Of a DNA stretch of 64,000 bases, positions 17,483 through 26,119 are shown one piece after another. The position numbers and the translations under genes are program-made. The DNA comes from Pectobacterium sp013449375. Its GTDB lineage: Bacteria > Pseudomonadota > Gammaproteobacteria > Enterobacterales > Enterobacteriaceae. A model generated the notes under the pieces. The model saw only the letters and a list, made by a program, of their open reading frames with translations, searched no databases and had not been told where the DNA came from. Position 1 is the first letter of the stretch, and each line of letters starts with the position of its first letter. The stretch lies in NCBI RefSeq assembly GCF_048593165.1, contig NZ_CP184271.1, one strand, 5' to 3'.

Positions 17483-18085
17483 CTATAACCCGCTTTTGAC
17501 GCCGTGCATGTCCGGCAGTTTGTGGGCGATGCCTTTGTGGCAGTCGATACAGGTTTGACCGAGTTTTATCGCGTCGCTGTGTTTTTCCGCTGCGACCGTT
17601 TTTTGCCCTGAAAAATCCATATAGTCAAAATTGTGGCAGTTGCGGCATTCCTGAGAATTATTATTTTTCATGCGCCGCCATTCGTTCTGCGCCATCGTCA
17701 GCCGGTGTGCTTCAAATTTTTGTGGCGTATCAATCGTGCCCATTATTTTGCCGTACAGCTCTTTACTGGCCTGAATTTTACGCACCATTTTCGGCACAAA
17801 CTCATGCGGAACGTGGCAATCCGGGCAGGTGGCACGCACGCCGCTGCGGTTGCTGTAGTGCGCGGTTTCCATATATTCCTGATAGACGGTATTGCGCATT
17901 TCATGACAGCTGATGCAGAACGTCTCGCTGTTACTCATCTCCATGCCTTTCTGAGACGTTGCCAGAAAGAAAATACCACCCGCGAAGCCGATAATGAGCA
18001 ACGTGCCCAGCGCCAGCCGGCTCGGGCGGCGCCACCATTGCCACAGTTGGCGTAACAACCGTCCTGCTTTTCCTGGTTGTTTCAT
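17483..18085 (-). CDS. napC: Tetrahaem quinol dehydrogenase NapC
   Basis: A 200-residue membrane-anchored cytochrome of the NapC/NirT family that oxidises quinol and feeds electrons to NapB-NapA. One N-terminal helix (about residues 25-45) precedes four haem motifs: CISCHEMR, CPDCH, CRNCH and CIDCH. The ATG at 18085 has GAGG six bases upstream and gives exactly the E. coli length; a GTG at 18097 would overlap the napB stop but is less likely. It is the last gene of napFDAGHBC, adjoining the unexplained GC-rich segment. Confidence 0.95.
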   Translation of the reverse strand: MKQPGKAGRLLRQLWQWWRRPSRLALGTLLIIGFAGGIFFLATSQKGMEMSNSETFCISCHEMRNTVYQEYMETAHYSNRSGVRATCPDCHVPHEFVPKMVRKIQASKELYGKIMGTIDTPQKFEAHRLTMAQNEWRRMKNNNSQECRNCHNFDYMDFSGQKTVAAEKHSDAIKLGQTCIDCHKGIAHKLPDMHGVKSGL

Positions 18086-18093
18086 AGAAAACC

Positions 18094-18546
18094 TCACTGT
18101 CCAAAGCCTTTAGAAGGGGCGAACGTGTTGCCGGTAATTGGCGCACTGTCCGCTTGCGGCACGTGGCATTGCAGACAGAAATGGCGTGCAGGGGCAACAT
18201 TGCTCAGCACTTTGCCGTCTCTGTCGACAAAATGGGTCGGGCTGACGCGCGGGGCGCTGGTGGAACGATAATTCTCCACGCCGTGACACTGCAGGCAGCG
18301 GTTAAAGGTCGGGGTGACCTGATAGCCATCCACGCTATGCGGGATCATCGGTGGCTGGTTGACATAGTTGAGCGCCATACGTTCCTGCTGCTTCGGCATC
18401 CGGCTATTTCCCGGCTGTGTCGTGGCGACTTCTGGCGATTGGCTTAAATCGACCTGTGCCGTCGCTATCGCACTACCTACTGTTGTACTGCCCATTATCG
18501 CTAGGGCGGTGATCCAGCGAAACCATCCCATTCTCAGGCTTTTCAT
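18094..18546 (-). CDS. napB: Dihaem cytochrome NapB, small subunit of periplasmic nitrate reductase
   Basis: A 150-residue exported cytochrome with two CLQCH haem motifs and a signal peptide of about 30 residues ending near ATAQVD. It passes electrons from NapC or NapGH to NapA. The ATG at 18546 is chosen because it overlaps the napH stop as ATGA and has GGGAG seven bases upstream; an earlier GTG-type start would add seven residues. Conserved segments around MIPHSVDGYQVT and APARHFCLQCH are intact. Confidence 0.95.
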   Translation of the reverse strand: MKSLRMGWFRWITALAIMGSTTVGSAIATAQVDLSQSPEVATTQPGNSRMPKQQERMALNYVNQPPMIPHSVDGYQVTPTFNRCLQCHGVENYRSTSAPRVSPTHFVDRDGKVLSNVAPARHFCLQCHVPQADSAPITGNTFAPSKGFGQ

Positions 18547-19406
18547 GACTTTGCTCCCGATTTCCATCTAAGGGTTATTTTAAAAACGTCTTCAGCGCAG
18601 ACATCAATACAGCGTCCGCATGTTATGCAGTCTCGGTCAGTGACCTGTACCGGACTGTGTTTATCGAGCAAGGGCGCACGCAGCACCTGTGGTTCTGGAC
18701 AGACATGGAAGCAGTCCATACAGCGCGTACAGCGTTCACGCTCAGTGGCATTCACCGCCAGCGCGCCTTTACCGCCAAGCACACCGTACAGCGCGCCAGT
18801 CGGGCACAGGTGTCCGCACCAGCCGTGTTCCACGACCAGCAAATCAAACAGAAACAGCGCCAGCAGCAGCCAGATACCTGCGCCAAAGCCGAAAATCAGC
18901 CCGCGACCCATCAGTGAAACGGGGTTGACCCATTCCCACAGCAGCCCGCCCGTCAGCGCACTTCCTGCCAGAATAAGGATCAGCAGCAGATAGCGCAGAT
19001 TACGGGGGATCGTCGCCGAGGCGGTGATGCCAAAGCGACGACGTAACCAGGCGGCTAAATCGGTAAGCGGATTAACTGGGCAGACCCAGCTACAGAACAG
19101 GCGCTTGCCTGCCAGCGCATAGCTCAGTGCGATAATCAGCGCACCGACTAGCGCGAGCGTGGCGGGCAGATGACCGCTGGCCAGACTTTGCAGTACCATC
19201 AGCGGATCGCTGAACGGCACGGTGTCGAACAAGCGACTGGCGCTGTAGTTACCGTGCAGGATCCAAAATCCGAAGAGCGGACCGCTGAGGAACATGAGCA
19301 GCACCAGAGACTGGGTCAGACGGCGCAATACCAGCCAGCGGTGGCTGCGCCACCAGCCTTTTTTCGCCTGAGCTTCTCGTCCGGCGTCCTGCTTACGATT
19401 TGCCAT
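18543..19406 (-). CDS. napH: Membrane quinol dehydrogenase iron-sulfur protein NapH
   Basis: A 287-residue membrane protein with four hydrophobic helices, a CxxxCP motif (FCSWVCPVNPLTDLAAW) and two C-terminal [4Fe-4S] motifs, CTRCMDCFHVCP and CITCGRCIDVCA. With NapG it forms a second quinol oxidase route to NapB, favouring ubiquinol in E. coli. The ATG at 19406 overlaps the end of napG by 14 bases; an open reading further upstream lies inside napG and is not used. It overlaps napB by four bases. Confidence 0.94.
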   Translation of the reverse strand: MANRKQDAGREAQAKKGWWRSHRWLVLRRLTQSLVLLMFLSGPLFGFWILHGNYSASRLFDTVPFSDPLMVLQSLASGHLPATLALVGALIIALSYALAGKRLFCSWVCPVNPLTDLAAWLRRRFGITASATIPRNLRYLLLILILAGSALTGGLLWEWVNPVSLMGRGLIFGFGAGIWLLLALFLFDLLVVEHGWCGHLCPTGALYGVLGGKGALAVNATERERCTRCMDCFHVCPEPQVLRAPLLDKHSPVQVTDRDCITCGRCIDVCAEDVFKITLRWKSGAKS

Positions 19407-20085
19407 CGCGTGCCTCCAGCCAACTGAAACGGTAGTGGTGTCCGAGTTCGCCTTTTGCCAGCGCGCGCGGTAAAACCTTGATCGCCGGCTGTTCCAGCAC
19501 GCAGGCTTTTTCACACTTGCCGCAGCCGGTACAGATATCGCTATGCACGGTAGGCAGAAAACGGGCATGTTTCCCGGTGCGGGTATTGCGCTCTGGCTCC
19601 AGCGTGATGGCGCTATCGATGAGAGGACAGACGCGATAGCAGACATCGCAACGTAGCCCCTGATAGTTCAGACAGTTTTCCTGATCGAGCAGCACCGCTA
19701 ATCCCATGCGGGCGTCATCAATAGCGTCCAACGGCTGTAACGCCCCGCTAGGGCAGGCAACCACGCAGGGAATGTCCTCACACATTTCGCACGGGATATC
19801 GCGCGCGACAAAGTAAGGGCTACCGGCTGCGGAGCCGGAAACCAGCGTTGCCAGCTTCAGCGTGTCGTACGGACAGGCCTGAACACATTGGCCACAGCGT
19901 ATGCAGACACCGGAAAAAGCCGCCTCAGACAGCGCACCCGGTGGCCGCAACCGGAGTTCGTCGGCCTGAGCGCGCTGCTGCTGAATGCCAAGCACCGTCA
20001 CCGCGGCGGATAAACCCGCAACGGCGCGGACGGCGTCACGCAGAAAACGACGGCGAGCAGGTGAAGCATTCTCCGGGCGTGCCAT
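19393..20085 (-). CDS. napG: Periplasmic ferredoxin-like protein NapG
   Basis: A 230-residue Tat-exported protein (ARRRFLRDAV near residues 10-19) with four Cys clusters for [4Fe-4S] centres: CIRCGQCVQACP, CEMCEDIPCVVACP, CDVCYRVCP and CTGCGKCEKACV. It works with NapH to move electrons from quinol to NapB. It starts five bases after napA and overlaps napH. All cluster motifs are complete. Confidence 0.94.
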   Translation of the reverse strand: MARPENASPARRRFLRDAVRAVAGLSAAVTVLGIQQQRAQADELRLRPPGALSEAAFSGVCIRCGQCVQACPYDTLKLATLVSGSAAGSPYFVARDIPCEMCEDIPCVVACPSGALQPLDAIDDARMGLAVLLDQENCLNYQGLRCDVCYRVCPLIDSAITLEPERNTRTGKHARFLPTVHSDICTGCGKCEKACVLEQPAIKVLPRALAKGELGHHYRFSWLEARDGKS

Positions 20086-20090
20086 GTGCG

Positions 20091-22577
20091 CTACACCTTA
20101 GCCAGCTTGACGGCACATTTCTTAAAGTCCGTTTCTTTCGACAGCGGATCGGTCGCATCCAGCGTCAGGACGTTAGTCATCTGCGCAGCGTCGAAGAACG
20201 GCATATACACCAGCCCACGCGGTGGCTTATTGCGGCCGCGTGTCTCAACAATCGAGACGACTTCACCACGGCGCGAGATAATGCGGACTTTCTCACCGCG
20301 ACGCAGATCGCGCGCTTTGGCATCCTGCGGATGCATAAACAGCACAGCTTCTGGGAAGGCGCGGTGCAGTTCCGGTACGCGACGCGTCATGCTGCCGGTG
20401 TGCCAGTGTTCCAGCACACGACCGGTGGAGAGCCAGAGATCGTATTCGTCGTCCGGCGCTTCGGCGGCAGGCTCGTAAGGCAGTGCGAAAATCACCGCTT
20501 TGCCATCCGGTTTACCGTAAAAACGGTAGGCTTCTCCCGCTTTGACGTAAGGATCGTGCCCTTCGCTGTAGCGCCACTGCGTTTCCTTGCCATTAACCAC
20601 CGGCCAGCGTAGCCCGCGCACTTTGTGGTAGTCATCGAACGGTGCCAGGTCGTGACCGTGCCCACGGCCAAATGCGGCATATTCTTCAAATAGGCCTTTT
20701 TGCAGGTAAAAACCGAAGTCGCGAGATTCGTCGTTCAGCTGATTTTCCGCTAATTCACTGAGCGGGAAGCGTGTGGTGACATCGTTCGCAAACAGCACGT
20801 CGTAGAGCGTTTTGCCACGGTAGGCGGGTTTCTGCGCCAGAAGTGCTTCCGGCCATACTTCCTCGATGGCGAAGCGCTTGGCAAAGCTCACCACCTGCCA
20901 CAGATCGGATTTTGATTCGCCTGGCGCTTTCACCTGCTGACGCCAAAACTGCGTTCGGCGCTCGGCGTTGCCGTAGGCACCTTCTTTTTCCACCCACATC
21001 GCGGTAGGCAAAATCAGGTCAGCGGACAAGGCGCTGATCGTCGGGTAGGGGTCAGAAACGACGATGAAGTTACGTGGATCGCGCCAGCCCGGCATACGCT
21101 CCTGATTGATGTTCGGGCCGGCCTGCATGTTGTTGTTACACATCACCCAATAGGCGTTCAGCGTGCCGTCTTTCAGTGCCCTGTCTTGTGCGACGGCGTG
21201 CAGGCCGATCTTTTCAGGAATGGTACCGGCCGGTAGCTGCCACAGTTTTTCCGCCATCGCGCGGTGTTTCTCGTTAGTGACGACCATATCCGCAGGCAGG
21301 CGGTGGGCGAACGTGCCGACTTCACGCGCGGTGCCGCAGGCAGAAGGTTGACCGGTTAATGAGAACGGCCCGCAGCCAGGCTGAGAGATCTTGCCCGTCA
21401 GCAGGTGGATGTTATAAACCAGATTGTTCGCCCAGACGCCGCGCGTGTGTTGGTTAAAGCCCATCGTCCAGTAGGAGATCACTTTCTTCTTCGGATCGGC
21501 ATAGAGTTTTGCCAGCGCTTCTAACTGGTCGGCGGGAACGCCGCTGATCGCGACCGTTTTTTCCAGCGTATAATCGGCGACAAAGGCTTTGTACTCTTCA
21601 AAACTCATGGGTTCAGACGCATCCGAACCCGGGTTTTTCGCCGCTTTCTCCAATGGGTGCGTTGGGCGCAACCCGTAACCGATATCGGTCACGCCTCGGC
21701 GCAGGTTCACGTGGCGGGTAAAGAAGGCCTCGTTCACCGCATTGTTTTGAATAATGTAGTTGGCGATGTAGTTGAGAATGGCCAGATCGGTTTGCGGTGT
21801 AAACACCATGCCGTTATCCGCCAGTTCAAAACTGCGGTGCTGGTAGGTGGACAGCACGGCGACCGTGACATTGGTGTTCGACAGGCGGCGGTCGGTGATG
21901 CGCGACCAGAGAATCGGGTGCATCTCCGCCATGTTGGAACCCCACAGCACAAACGCATCGGTCTGTTCGATATCGTCGTAGCAGCCCATCGGTTCATCCA
22001 TACCGAAGGTACGCATGAATCCGACTACTGCCGAGGCCATACAGTGGCGCGCGTTGGGGTCAATATTGTTGGAGCGGAAGCCCGCTTTGAACAGTTTGGC
22101 GGCCGCATAGCCTTCCCAAATGGTTGATTGCCCAGAGCCAAACATGCCTATCGCGTTCGGGCCTTTCTCCTTCAGTGCGGTTTTGAATTTCTCCGCCATG
22201 ATGTCAAATGCCTGATCCCAGGAGATCGGCGTAAATTCGCCTTCTTTATCGAATTTGCCGTCACGCATGCGCAGCAAAGGTTGAGTCAGGCGATCCTGTC
22301 CGTACATGATTTTTGGCAGGAAATAGCCCTTGATGCAGTTTAATCCGCGATTAACTGGCGCGTCGGGATCGCCCTGACTGGCGACGATGCGGCCATTTTG
22401 CGTTCCCACCAGCACACCGCACCCTACGCCACAGAAGCGGCAAGGCGCTTTATCCCAGTGGATAGCATCGGACTGTTCGGTCACGGCACGAACCGCGGTG
22501 GGTATGGTGATGCCTGCGACCGCGGCTGCCGCTGCGACTGCGTTCGCCTTCATAAAGTGTCGTCGACTGAGTTTCAT
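20091..22577 (-). CDS. napA: Periplasmic nitrate reductase catalytic subunit NapA
   Basis: An 828-residue molybdenum bis-MGD enzyme that reduces nitrate to nitrite in the periplasm. The Tat signal SRRHFMK is at residues 4-10; the [4Fe-4S] ligands are C46, C49, C53 and C81 (CRFCGVGC and NRGLNCIKGYF). The Mo-ligand Cys lies in ARHCMASAVVGF, about residue 150. Length and motifs match E. coli NapA throughout. It overlaps napD by four bases; NapD binds its signal peptide to delay export until cofactors are loaded. Confidence 0.97.
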   Translation of the reverse strand: MKLSRRHFMKANAVAAAAAVAGITIPTAVRAVTEQSDAIHWDKAPCRFCGVGCGVLVGTQNGRIVASQGDPDAPVNRGLNCIKGYFLPKIMYGQDRLTQPLLRMRDGKFDKEGEFTPISWDQAFDIMAEKFKTALKEKGPNAIGMFGSGQSTIWEGYAAAKLFKAGFRSNNIDPNARHCMASAVVGFMRTFGMDEPMGCYDDIEQTDAFVLWGSNMAEMHPILWSRITDRRLSNTNVTVAVLSTYQHRSFELADNGMVFTPQTDLAILNYIANYIIQNNAVNEAFFTRHVNLRRGVTDIGYGLRPTHPLEKAAKNPGSDASEPMSFEEYKAFVADYTLEKTVAISGVPADQLEALAKLYADPKKKVISYWTMGFNQHTRGVWANNLVYNIHLLTGKISQPGCGPFSLTGQPSACGTAREVGTFAHRLPADMVVTNEKHRAMAEKLWQLPAGTIPEKIGLHAVAQDRALKDGTLNAYWVMCNNNMQAGPNINQERMPGWRDPRNFIVVSDPYPTISALSADLILPTAMWVEKEGAYGNAERRTQFWRQQVKAPGESKSDLWQVVSFAKRFAIEEVWPEALLAQKPAYRGKTLYDVLFANDVTTRFPLSELAENQLNDESRDFGFYLQKGLFEEYAAFGRGHGHDLAPFDDYHKVRGLRWPVVNGKETQWRYSEGHDPYVKAGEAYRFYGKPDGKAVIFALPYEPAAEAPDDEYDLWLSTGRVLEHWHTGSMTRRVPELHRAFPEAVLFMHPQDAKARDLRRGEKVRIISRRGEVVSIVETRGRNKPPRGLVYMPFFDAAQMTNVLTLDATDPLSKETDFKKCAVKLAKV

Positions 22578-22924
22578 GGTATTTCCTCACCCTGAGCTTG
22601 TTGATCAAGAGGTTGTTCATCGAAAGCAAAAGATTGTTCATCGCAAAATTGTTCATCGCAAAATTGTTCATCGAAAGACGGTTCATCAAGCTGGTGATAA
22701 ACCAGCGAAACCGCCAGTACGCCTGTAAGCTCGCGTATTGACGCTATTTGTTTTAACAGCGTGTCTTCTGAATCTGATTCCAGCACCACGGCCATTTTTC
22801 CGGTATCGCTATCGCTGGCACCGACCTCGACATTAGGATAGGTCGCTAACGTCTCGCTGACGGCCGCCATCTGTGCCGTATTGACGTGAACCACTACACT
22901 GCAAACATGCCAGACTGTGCTCAT
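22574..22924 (-). CDS. napD: NapA signal-peptide chaperone NapD, with an unusual repeat insertion
   Basis: A 116-residue cytoplasmic chaperone that binds the NapA Tat signal. The N-terminal 80 residues align with E. coli NapD from memory (WHVCSVVVH, GVLAVSLVYHQ) and the last residues QGEEIP match its QGEETP end. Between them is an insertion of about 29 residues built of DEQ-containing pentapeptide repeats (DEPSF, DEQFC, DEQFC, DEQSF, DEQPL), absent from the usual 87-residue protein. The start overlaps the napF stop and the end overlaps napA. The core domain appears intact, so function is probably kept. Confidence 0.93.
   Translation of the reverse strand: MSTVWHVCSVVVHVNTAQMAAVSETLATYPNVEVGASDSDTGKMAVVLESDSEDTLLKQIASIRELTGVLAVSLVYHQLDEPSFDEQFCDEQFCDEQSFAFDEQPLDQQAQGEEIP
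22612..22687. repeat. In-frame 15-base tandem repeat inside napD
   Basis: On the plus strand the unit GCAAAATTGTTCATC occurs twice exactly (22643-22657 and 22658-22672), with degenerate copies on both sides sharing TTGTTCATCG and GGTTCATC. The unit is a multiple of three, so gain or loss of copies keeps the napD frame. It encodes the acidic, Gln-rich DEQFC repeats. Confidence 0.9.
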
Positions 22925-23457
22925 CGGTTTTCCTGTTGCGTCAGGAGACGCGTTGGTGCGGTGTGATGTCCCGCGGTGATCTTTTTCATCGATATGGCGC
23001 CGACAGGGCAGCCGGAAATGCAGGCGCCACAGGTGATACAGGCGTCGTCGTCGATTGCCGGAGCCGCAACGCGTCCGAGAGTGGGACGAAACCGTATCGC
23101 TCCGGCTTCACACGCATCCTGACAGCTGCGGCATTCCACCTGATGTAGCGATAAACAGGCATCTTGGATCGTCAGGTGGTATTCCCACGGCGTCGTATGG
23201 CTCTCCGCGAACAGCGCTTGTGGACAGGCACGCGCGCAGTCGTAGCAGAACGTGCATTCGCCGCGCTGAAAATCGATGGTGGGAAAACCGCCCGAGCCGC
23301 GCTGAATGATCCCCGAATCGCAGGCATCAATGCAGGCGTTGCAGCGTATGCACTGGCTCAGAAACTGACTTTCTAGGCCGCTCCACGGCGGACGCAACGC
23401 GTTGTCTGCCCGCGGTAAGCCACCAGTCAGTAAGGAACGTCGGGAGAGGTTAGTCAT
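22921..23457 (-). CDS. napF: Ferredoxin-type protein NapF
   Basis: A 178-residue cytoplasmic protein with three to four [4Fe-4S] motifs: CIRCNACIDACD, CTFCYDCARACP, CRSCQDACEAGAI and CITCGACISGCP. It interacts with NapA in the cytoplasm and is thought to help its iron-sulfur or redox maturation. The ATG at 23457 gives the conserved opening NLSRRSLLTGG; an upstream GTG at 23478 would add seven residues. It is first in napFDAGHBC, with its control region shared with the divergent narQ. Confidence 0.92.
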   Translation of the reverse strand: MTNLSRRSLLTGGLPRADNALRPPWSGLESQFLSQCIRCNACIDACDSGIIQRGSGGFPTIDFQRGECTFCYDCARACPQALFAESHTTPWEYHLTIQDACLSLHQVECRSCQDACEAGAIRFRPTLGRVAAPAIDDDACITCGACISGCPVGAISMKKITAGHHTAPTRLLTQQENR

Positions 23458-23522
23458 GGCAGTTTGTCGCTCTGGCACGCAATGAAATATCCAATAGAAA
23501 ACACGCTGTTTTTGTAGGGTTT

Positions 23523-23587
23523 ACACTATTCCTCTTAGGCTGTATGCGATAATCACCCTTTAGAGGTAAATGGTGGTGCCGGATCAA
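23523..23587 (-). promoter_or_regulatory. Probable NarP- and FNR-controlled napF promoter
   Basis: On the minus strand, TACCTCTAAAGGGTGA (23568-23553) fits the NarP 7-2-7 inverted heptamer pattern, with one perfect heptamer and a second at five of seven. TTGATCCGGCACCA (23587-23574) has one perfect FNR half-site. Their centres, 23560.5 and 23580.5, are 20 bases apart. A -10-like TAGTGT (23528-23523) would place the start near 23516, so the sites would be at -44.5 and -64.5, the positions described for E. coli napF. Confidence 0.5.
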
Positions 23588-23705
23588 GCTTATGTGGGAT
23601 TCGCGTCTCATTGGCTTGCCTGTTCGGATGGTGATCGCGATAGTGGCGCTGAGATGCTGCTCTACTTATTCAGAGTAGATATGACGTTAAAGGGGATTGC
23701 TCGTT

Positions 23706-25427
23706 GTGATGGTCAAACGTCCTGTTTCTACCAGTCTGGCTCGCGCGTTTTTTTATATCGCGCTGCTCTCATTCCTGACGACGGGTATTGCGCTACTAAC
23801 GCTGGCTAGCGGTTTACGCGATGCGGAAGCGATCAACGTCGCGGGCTCCATGCGTATGCAAAGCTATCGTATGGGATATGATCTACAGGGCGATCGCGCG
23901 GAACTAGAACCGCATCGCCGTCTCTATGCGCAAACGCTGGATTCCCCAGTTTTTCACCTGCTGGATCGCTGGTATGTGCCGCGCGATGTACGCGATCGTT
24001 ATGCTGCGCTGTTGCAGAGCTGGAAAACGATGGATGAGCGCCTGAGCGCGGGCGATCGGGTCTGGTATCAGGACAATATTGTGCACTATGTCACCCAGAT
24101 CGATCGCTTTGTGTTGGCGTTGCAGCATTATTCCGAGCGTAAGATGATGATTGTTGTTGCGACATCAATAATGGGTTCGATCACTATCTATATACTGATC
24201 TTCTTTACGCTGCGCCGTATTCGTCGTCAGGTGGTCGTGCCGCTGAATAAATTGATGGCGGCCTGTACCTCCATCGAGAAAGGGCGGTTTACCCATTCAC
24301 GGCTGGACGTTAATTTGCCGAACGAACTGGGCTTACTGGCACAAACCTTCAGTAGCATGACGGACGAACTGCAAAAGCTTTATCGTTCTCTGGAAGATAA
24401 GGTACGGCAGAAAACGCTACGCTTACAGGAAGCGAATCGCATGCTGAAGGTGCTGTATCACTGTTCTCAGGCGATGAATGTCAGCACCATCGACAGGCAC
24501 TGCTTTCAGCAGATTCTGCAAATTGTTCGCCGTTATGAAACGGTCGGCTGTCTGGAAATGCGGGTCGGGGAAAACTGGCGCTTATGTGAAGGCCAGTTGG
24601 ACGAGCAGGCTGCGTGGCAGGTCTTGCCCATTCGTTTGCAAGAGGTTGAGTTTGGGCAACTGCGCTGGCAGGCTTCAACGCAGCAGCCGTCTGCTCAGCT
24701 GATGGAAAGCGTCGCGAGTATGTTAGGGCGTGGCCTCTATTTTAATCAGGCGCAGAAGCACTACCAGCAGCTGTTACTGATGGAAGAGCGTGCCACCATT
24801 GCGCGTGAACTGCATGACTCACTGGCGCAGGTGCTCTCTTATCTGAATATCCAGATGACGTTGTTAAAGCGTGCGGTCGCGGAAGAGAATGCGCAGGCTC
24901 GGCAAATTATCACTGATTTTGAACAGGCGCTCAGTGATGCTTATCGCCAACTGCGGGAACTGCTGAGCACGTTCCGGCTGACGCTGCAACAGGCCGATTT
25001 GCCAGCGGCGATGCAGGAAATGATTGCGCCGCTGCGTGCGCAGACTCCGGCGGCAATCACGATTGATTGCCGGATCCCCACACAAGCGCTGGATGCTTCA
25101 CAGCAGGTTCACCTGCTGCAAATCATCCGTGAAGCGGTGCTGAATGCCATTAAACACGCGCAGGCGACGGCGATTACCGTTAACTGCCGTACGCAACCTG
25201 ATGGCCGTCATTGTGTGGATATTCGTGATGACGGCTGCGGTATTATCAATCAGGAGGAACCAGCGGGGCATTACGGTTTAAATATTATGCAGGAACGCGC
25301 CGAACGGTTGGGAGGAACGCTATCTATTGGCCTCCACCCTGAAGGGGGAACGCAGGTTAGCGTCTGTTTCTCGACGCCGACGGCAGCGCGTGAACGTGAT
25401 AACACGAACAATTTCTATCCAGAATAA
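23706..25427 (+). CDS. narQ: Nitrate/nitrite sensor kinase NarQ
   Basis: A 573-residue membrane histidine kinase. Two N-terminal helices (about 15-35 and 148-170) flank a periplasmic sensor with the P-box GSMRMQSYRMGYDL. A HAMP linker follows, then the H-box ARELHDSLAQVLS of HisKA_3 kinases and the ATPase motifs GHYGLNIMQERA. The GTG at 23706 aligns with the E. coli opening MIVKRPVS and has AAGGGG ten bases upstream; the next codon is an ATG at 23709. It is divergent from napF and is followed after 47 bases by narP, its partner. Confidence 0.93.
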   Translation: MMVKRPVSTSLARAFFYIALLSFLTTGIALLTLASGLRDAEAINVAGSMRMQSYRMGYDLQGDRAELEPHRRLYAQTLDSPVFHLLDRWYVPRDVRDRYAALLQSWKTMDERLSAGDRVWYQDNIVHYVTQIDRFVLALQHYSERKMMIVVATSIMGSITIYILIFFTLRRIRRQVVVPLNKLMAACTSIEKGRFTHSRLDVNLPNELGLLAQTFSSMTDELQKLYRSLEDKVRQKTLRLQEANRMLKVLYHCSQAMNVSTIDRHCFQQILQIVRRYETVGCLEMRVGENWRLCEGQLDEQAAWQVLPIRLQEVEFGQLRWQASTQQPSAQLMESVASMLGRGLYFNQAQKHYQQLLLMEERATIARELHDSLAQVLSYLNIQMTLLKRAVAEENAQARQIITDFEQALSDAYRQLRELLSTFRLTLQQADLPAAMQEMIAPLRAQTPAAITIDCRIPTQALDASQQVHLLQIIREAVLNAIKHAQATAITVNCRTQPDGRHCVDIRDDGCGIINQEEPAGHYGLNIMQERAERLGGTLSIGLHPEGGTQVSVCFSTPTAARERDNTNNFYPE

Positions 25428-25474
25428 TTCACAAATAAAACAATAATAAAATTCATATTACATTGGGGCTGGGC

Positions 25475-26107
25475 ATGTCAGAAAAACCATCTTATCGTGT
25501 GTTGATCGTTGACGATCATCCGCTTATGCGTCGGGGAATCCGTCAGTTATTGGCAACCGATGCCATCTTTGACGTGATAGGGGAAGCCAGTAATGGCATG
25601 GAGGCACTTAGCCTCGCAAATCGGGATTCTCCCGATATCATCTTGCTCGATCTCAACATGAAAGGATTGAGCGGGTTGGATACGCTTCATGCGCTGCGGC
25701 ACGATGGGATCTGCGCCCGCGTGATTGTGCTGACGGTCTCCGACGCGCCCAGCGATATTTATGCGCTGATGGATGCGGGTGCCGATGGCTACTTGCTAAA
25801 AGACAGTGCGCCGGAACACTTACTGGATGCTATTCGCAGCAGTGATGCCTTCAGCGAACAGGTACGTGACGTGCTGCGCCATCGTATCGCCATACAGGAG
25901 ACGCCGTCGCCCTTTACCGTATTGACGGAACGGGAACTGGACGTACTGCAAGAAGTGGCTTCGGGACTATCCAACAAACAAATTGCGAGTGTGCTGTATA
26001 TCTCAGAAGAGACGGTAAAAGTACATATCCGCAACATGCTGCGCAAACTCAACGTGCGCTCCCGCGTCGCCGCCACGGTGCTTTATTTGGAAACACGCGG
26101 CCAGTAG
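25475..26107 (+). CDS. narP: Nitrate/nitrite response regulator NarP
   Basis: A 210-residue LuxR/FixJ-type regulator. The receiver domain has DDH near residue 13, phospho-acceptor D59 in ILLDLNMKG and Lys near 109 (YLLKDSAPEH). A C-terminal helix-turn-helix (ELDVLQEVASGLSNKQIA) binds heptamer pairs. NarP rather than NarL is inferred from close agreement with the E. coli protein and pairing with narQ and nap. The ATG at 25475 is chosen over an upstream GTG-like reading by alignment. Expected targets here are napF and nrfA. Confidence 0.92.
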   Translation: MSEKPSYRVLIVDDHPLMRRGIRQLLATDAIFDVIGEASNGMEALSLANRDSPDIILLDLNMKGLSGLDTLHALRHDGICARVIVLTVSDAPSDIYALMDAGADGYLLKDSAPEHLLDAIRSSDAFSEQVRDVLRHRIAIQETPSPFTVLTERELDVLQEVASGLSNKQIASVLYISEETVKVHIRNMLRKLNVRSRVAATVLYLETRGQ

Positions 26108-26119
26108 GCCGCGTTGTTG
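26096..26119 (+). terminator. Terminator overlapping the narP stop codon
   Basis: CGCGGCC and GGCCGCG pair around AGTA and are followed by TTGTTGT. The narP TAG spans the loop and the first base of the 3' arm. Confidence 0.75.

Noticed and set aside
17099..17488. A 129-codon plus-strand open frame, and an overlapping 118-codon minus-strand frame, in the ccm-nap gap
   Set aside because: Translations are Arg/Ala/Ser-rich with no domain, no good ribosome binding site, and both strands are open because of GC content; treated as unassigned structured DNA.
22612..22687. Short regular repeats considered as a CRISPR-like array
   Set aside because: Units are adjacent without spacers and encode part of NapD; the 8-base repeat at 52019 likewise has no spacers.
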